From the NCBI GenBank assembly GCA_015064315.1, contig SVSL01000008.1, forward strand, positions 1 to 52,373: DNA of 52,373 bases, given 5' to 3'. Both the position numbers and the translations under genes were made by a program. This DNA is from Oscillospiraceae bacterium (GTDB lineage Bacteria; Bacillota; Clostridia; Oscillospirales; CAG-272). Shown here piece after piece: positions 49,980 through 52,373 of this stretch; within the stretch, counting starts at the first letter, position 1; each line of letters begins with the position of its first letter. Below the pieces are notes generated by a model. It made no database searches. It was not told the DNA's origin and saw only the letters and a list, made by a program, of their open reading frames with translations.

Positions 49980-51296
49980 TTACTTTACAAACTCGCGGTA
50001 GATACCGTTCATTGCCTTTTCGAAATCATGCTCCTCTACACCGATGATAATATTCAGCTCGCTGGAGCCCTGGTCGATCATGCGGATGTTTACGTCGGCG
50101 TTTGAAACAGAGTTGAACACTCTTGCAGCCGTTCCCTTTGCCTTGACCATACCGCGTCCCACCACTGCCAACAGTGCCAGACCGTCCTCGATCACAACGC
50201 TGTCGGGACGAACGGCGCGGTTGATGGAAGCGATCACACGCTCGCGGTGCGCATCCACGGCGGCGGTGGAAACCACCACGCTCATGGTATCAACGCCCGA
50301 GGGAAGATGCTCAAAGGAAATGCCATGGTCCTCCAGAACCTCCAGCACACGTCTGCCAAAGCCGATCTCGGCGTTCATCATATCCTTCTCAATGGTGATA
50401 ACCGAAAGTCCCTTCTTGCCGGCAACACCGGTAATGATCTTTTCGGTATCGTAGCCGTTGGTTGCCGAAACGATCATGGTTCCGGGAGCCTCGGGCTCGT
50501 TGGTGTTACGAATGTTGATCGGGATGCCCGCATAGCGTACGGGGAAGATCGCATCCTCGTGAAGCACCGAAGCACCCATGTAGGAAAGCTCGCGAAGCTC
50601 ACGGTAGGTGATCTCCTTGATGGGAGCGGGATCCTCTACGATACGGGGGTCGGCCATGAGGAAGCCCGAAACGTCGGTCCAGTTCTCATAGAGCTCTGCC
50701 TCAGCGGCGCGAGCAACGATGGAGCCGGTAATATCCGAGCCGCCGCGGCTGAAGGTCTTAATGGTGCCGTTGGGCATCACGCCGTAGAAGCCGGGAATCA
50801 CCGCATACTCATACTTTGCCAGCTCCTTTTTCAATTCCTCGTTGGTCTTTTCCTCATCAAAGCTTCCGTTGTCGCGGAAGAAGACCACAGACTCGGCGTC
50901 AATAAAGCCAAAGCCCAGGAACTTTGCAAGAATCAGAGAGTTGAGGTACTCACCGCGGCTTGCGGCGAAGTCGCGTCCCGAGTGATGCTGAATACCGTTC
51001 TTGATATATTCCAGCTCACCCGAAATATCAAAGCTCATTCCCAGATCGCGAATGATGCCGTTATAGCGCTCGCAGATCTGCGCATAATACTCGGTAATAT
51101 CCTCGTGGTTCTTTACCATCTCATAGCAACGGTAGAGCATATCGGTAACCTTAACGTCATCCTTAAATCTCTTACCGGGTGCGGAAGCAACCACGTAATG
51201 ACGGTTGGGATCCGCCTTTACGATCGACGCAACCTTGCGGAATTGCTCGGCATCCGCCAAGGAGGAGCCGCCGAATTTTACTACTTTCAGTCCCAT
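49980..51296 (-). CDS. lysC: Aspartate kinase
   Basis: The 438-aa enzyme phosphorylates aspartate, the entry to Lys, Thr, Met and diaminopimelate synthesis. VVKFGGSSLADAEQFRKVAS opens the kinase domain; GFYGVMPNGTIKTFSRGGSD and ENWTDVSGFLMADPRI are the ATP and Asp sites. Two ACT domains follow (about 290-365 and 370-438: KGLSVITIEKDMMNAEIGFG and DGLALLAVVGRGM), which usually bind inhibitory lysine or threonine. Length is typical of monofunctional aspartokinases of the Clostridia type. No lysine riboswitch is seen in the short leader (about 50 bases). Stand-alone, with promoter at 51349. Confidence 0.95.
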   Translation of the reverse strand: MGLKVVKFGGSSLADAEQFRKVASIVKADPNRHYVVASAPGKRFKDDVKVTDMLYRCYEMVKNHEDITEYYAQICERYNGIIRDLGMSFDISGELEYIKNGIQHHSGRDFAASRGEYLNSLILAKFLGFGFIDAESVVFFRDNGSFDEEKTNEELKKELAKYEYAVIPGFYGVMPNGTIKTFSRGGSDITGSIVARAAEAELYENWTDVSGFLMADPRIVEDPAPIKEITYRELRELSYMGASVLHEDAIFPVRYAGIPINIRNTNEPEAPGTMIVSATNGYDTEKIITGVAGKKGLSVITIEKDMMNAEIGFGRRVLEVLEDHGISFEHLPSGVDTMSVVVSTAAVDAHRERVIASINRAVRPDSVVIEDGLALLAVVGRGMVKAKGTAARVFNSVSNADVNIRMIDQGSSELNIIIGVEEHDFEKAMNGIYREFVK

Positions 51297-51348
51297 TATC
51301 TTACATCCTTTCTCATCGGTAATAGAAACACCGATCCATCATACCAAT

Positions 51349-51377
51349 ATTATATGAGAGAAAACTGATTTTGTCAA
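51349..51377 (-). promoter_or_regulatory. Promoter of lysC
   Basis: TTGACA (51377-51372) and TATAAT (51354-51349), 17-base spacer. Confidence 0.87.
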
Positions 51378-51451
51378 GATAAAAAACGACGAAATCCAAG
51401 AAAAAACAATGCGATCTATATGTCATACTGCAAAAAAAACGTGAAAAGATA

Positions 51452-51480
51452 TTGAAAAATCGACGGTTTGTTGATATAAT
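51452..51480 (+). promoter_or_regulatory. Promoter of malQ
   Basis: TTGAAA (51452-51457) and TATAAT (51475-51480), 17-base spacer. The resulting leader of about 180 bases contains two inverted palindromic repeats. Confidence 0.7.
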
Positions 51481-51496
51481 GTTAGTACCGTTCAAT

Positions 51497-51572
51497 GTAG
51501 GGGCGACCATTGGTCGCCCGTTTTGAGAGGATATTGTTTTTTTAGAGACGGGCGACCAATGGTCGCCCCTAC
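51497..51572. repeat. Head-to-head pair of GTAGGGGCGACC palindromes
   Basis: GTAGGGGCGACCATTGGTCG followed by CCCG (51497-51520) is itself a palindrome; it is inverted as CGGGCGACCAATGGTCGCCC with CTAC (51549-51572). The pair can form two short hairpins or one long 24-bp stem with a 28-base loop. It lies in the malQ leader; the 51297-51664 gap holds these and two promoters, no gene. Confidence 0.8.
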
Positions 51573-51664
51573 ATTAAATTTACCGCCGACGCACGAAAAA
51601 CTTTTGCGGTATGTGCGGTAAAAGCTTTTTATTTTGATTTCCCTTTGAAAGGACATACATACCT

Positions 51665-52373
51665 ATGAAACGCAGTAGCGGCGTGCTCATGCACGCATCC
51701 TCCCTTTGGGGAGAGTATTCGATTGGCTCCTTCGGTAAGGAAGCACGGGAATGGATCGACTTCCTTGCCTCCTGCGGCTACCACGCCTGGCAGGTGCTTC
51801 CCTTTTGCCTTCCCGATGAATACAACTCCCCCTACAAATCCCATAGTGCCTTCAGCTCCAATCCCTATTTCATCGACCTTCCCACTCTCTTTGAGGAAGG
51901 GCTTCTCACCAAAGAAGAGCTGGATTCCGCCCGTCAGAAAACACCCTATCTCTGCGAGTTCGACCGCCTGCGCAAGGAGCGCTTCGCCCTGCTCTCCCTC
52001 GCCGCCTCCCGTGTAAAGGATCGCGCCCCCGTATACGCCTTCCTCGATGCGCACCCACAGGTGGCAAGCTTCTGCCGCTATATGGCGATCAAGGAACAAC
52101 GGCGGTGCCTGCTGGGATGAATGGGAGAACGAAATTCCCGATGAAAGCATCCTCTGGGCATGGCAATTCACCCAGTACGAATTCTTCCGTCAATGGACGG
52201 ATCTGAAACAATACGCCAACGAAAGAGGAATCTCCATCATCGGTGATATTCCCATCTACGTTGCCTACGACAGCTCCGACGTTTGGGCAAATCAGGAGTT
52301 GTTCTGCCTTGATCAAAAGCATCGCCCCTCATCGGTGGCAGGCGTTCCCCCCGACTATTTCTGCGAGGACGGT
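51665..52373 (+). pseudogene. malQ: 4-alpha-glucanotransferase, frameshifted and cut by the window end
   Basis: The first frame (51665-52120) encodes an amylomaltase start: KRSSGVLMHASSLWGEYSIG, YHAWQVLPFCLPDEYNSPYK, FSSNPYFIDLPTL. It then runs off into a stop at 52118. In the +1 frame the protein resumes at once: NGGACWDEWENEIPDESILW, QFTQYEFFRQWTDLKQYA, then GDIPIYVAYDSSDVWANQEL and VAGVPPDYFCEDG up to the edge, all typical MalQ sequence. So one or two bases differ from a continuous frame around 52094-52102, either a real mutation or a sequence error. MalQ transfers glucan chains in maltodextrin and glycogen metabolism. AAAGGA precedes the ATG at 51665. Confidence 0.85.

Noticed and set aside
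51297..51377. Lysine riboswitch before lysC
   Set aside because: The leader after the promoter is about 50 bases, too short for the lysine aptamer.
1..52373. Prophage, insertion sequence or defence system
   Set aside because: No integrase, transposase, restriction, toxin-antitoxin, phage structural or cas gene could be recognised in any frame.

Overview
The window looks like chromosomal DNA from an uncultured gut-type member of the Clostridia (Bacillota). The grounds are: single-chain class II GlyRS, a YmfF/YmfH-Lgt-FolD cluster, ECF sigma/anti-sigma pairs joined by ATGA overlaps, AGGAGG-type ribosome binding sites, very regular TTGACA-17-TATAAT promoters, several unlinked glycoside-hydrolase-like genes, and dense short hairpin repeats between genes. 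This placement is inference; there is no 16S rRNA or other decisive marker. Most genes lie on the minus strand. No phage, plasmid, transposase, rRNA or CRISPR array was seen.

Layout. 1-8.6 kb: a GH99/WbsX-like protein (+), then on the minus strand cysE-tmk-lipoprotein, a 1007-aa membrane-anchored protein with an acidic tail, and a small membrane protein. 8.7-16.5 kb: a DUF6259-type glycosidase-like protein, glycyl-tRNA synthetase, a polar amino acid ABC transporter (ATPase, permease, binding lipoprotein) and an unknown membrane-anchored protein. 16.5-22.5 kb: a repeat cluster, then the minus operon ymfF-ymfH-lgt-folD and a VOC protein. 22.7-33.8 kb: a beta-helix glycosidase-like gene (+), two ECF sigma/anti-sigma modules (one anti-sigma carries BspA-type leucine-rich repeats), a small membrane protein (+), an EEP nuclease-M42 peptidase-radical SAM operon and a TPR membrane protein. 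34-45 kb: GH36 alpha-galactosidase, a CofE-family gene followed by a glutaminase-less guaA, the rfbA-rfbB-rfbD-rfbC-SIS isomerase operon for dTDP-rhamnose and possibly heptose, an NSS transporter and an SH3-like lipoprotein. 45-52 kb: an array of small hairpins, tRNA-Tyr and tRNA-Thr, an FkbM methyltransferase, HIT, DJ-1, a 5-formyl-THF cyclo-ligase/CPBP protease fusion, lysC, and a malQ that is frameshifted and cut by the window edge.

How genes fit together. The saccharide genes (WbsX-like, DUF6259, GH28-like, GH36, malQ) suggest glycan use but stand apart with no sugar transporter nearby. rfbABDC plus the SIS protein points to a rhamnose-containing surface glycan, and the WbsX-like and FkbM proteins could belong to the same surface chemistry. 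FolD and the cyclo-ligase belong to one-carbon metabolism; Lgt modifies the several lipoproteins seen here.

The most unusual things are intergenic: (1) a composite element made of two-stem half units placed tail-to-tail or head-to-head (4 sites); (2) a three-stem-loop element (3 full copies plus fragments); (3) GTAGGGGCGA...TCGCCCCTAC palindromes; (4) an array of small hairpins separated by GTGAAAT/ATTTCAC words. Among genes, the cyclo-ligase/CPBP fusion, the CofE-like/GuaA pair, and the LRR-bearing anti-sigma factor deserve attention.
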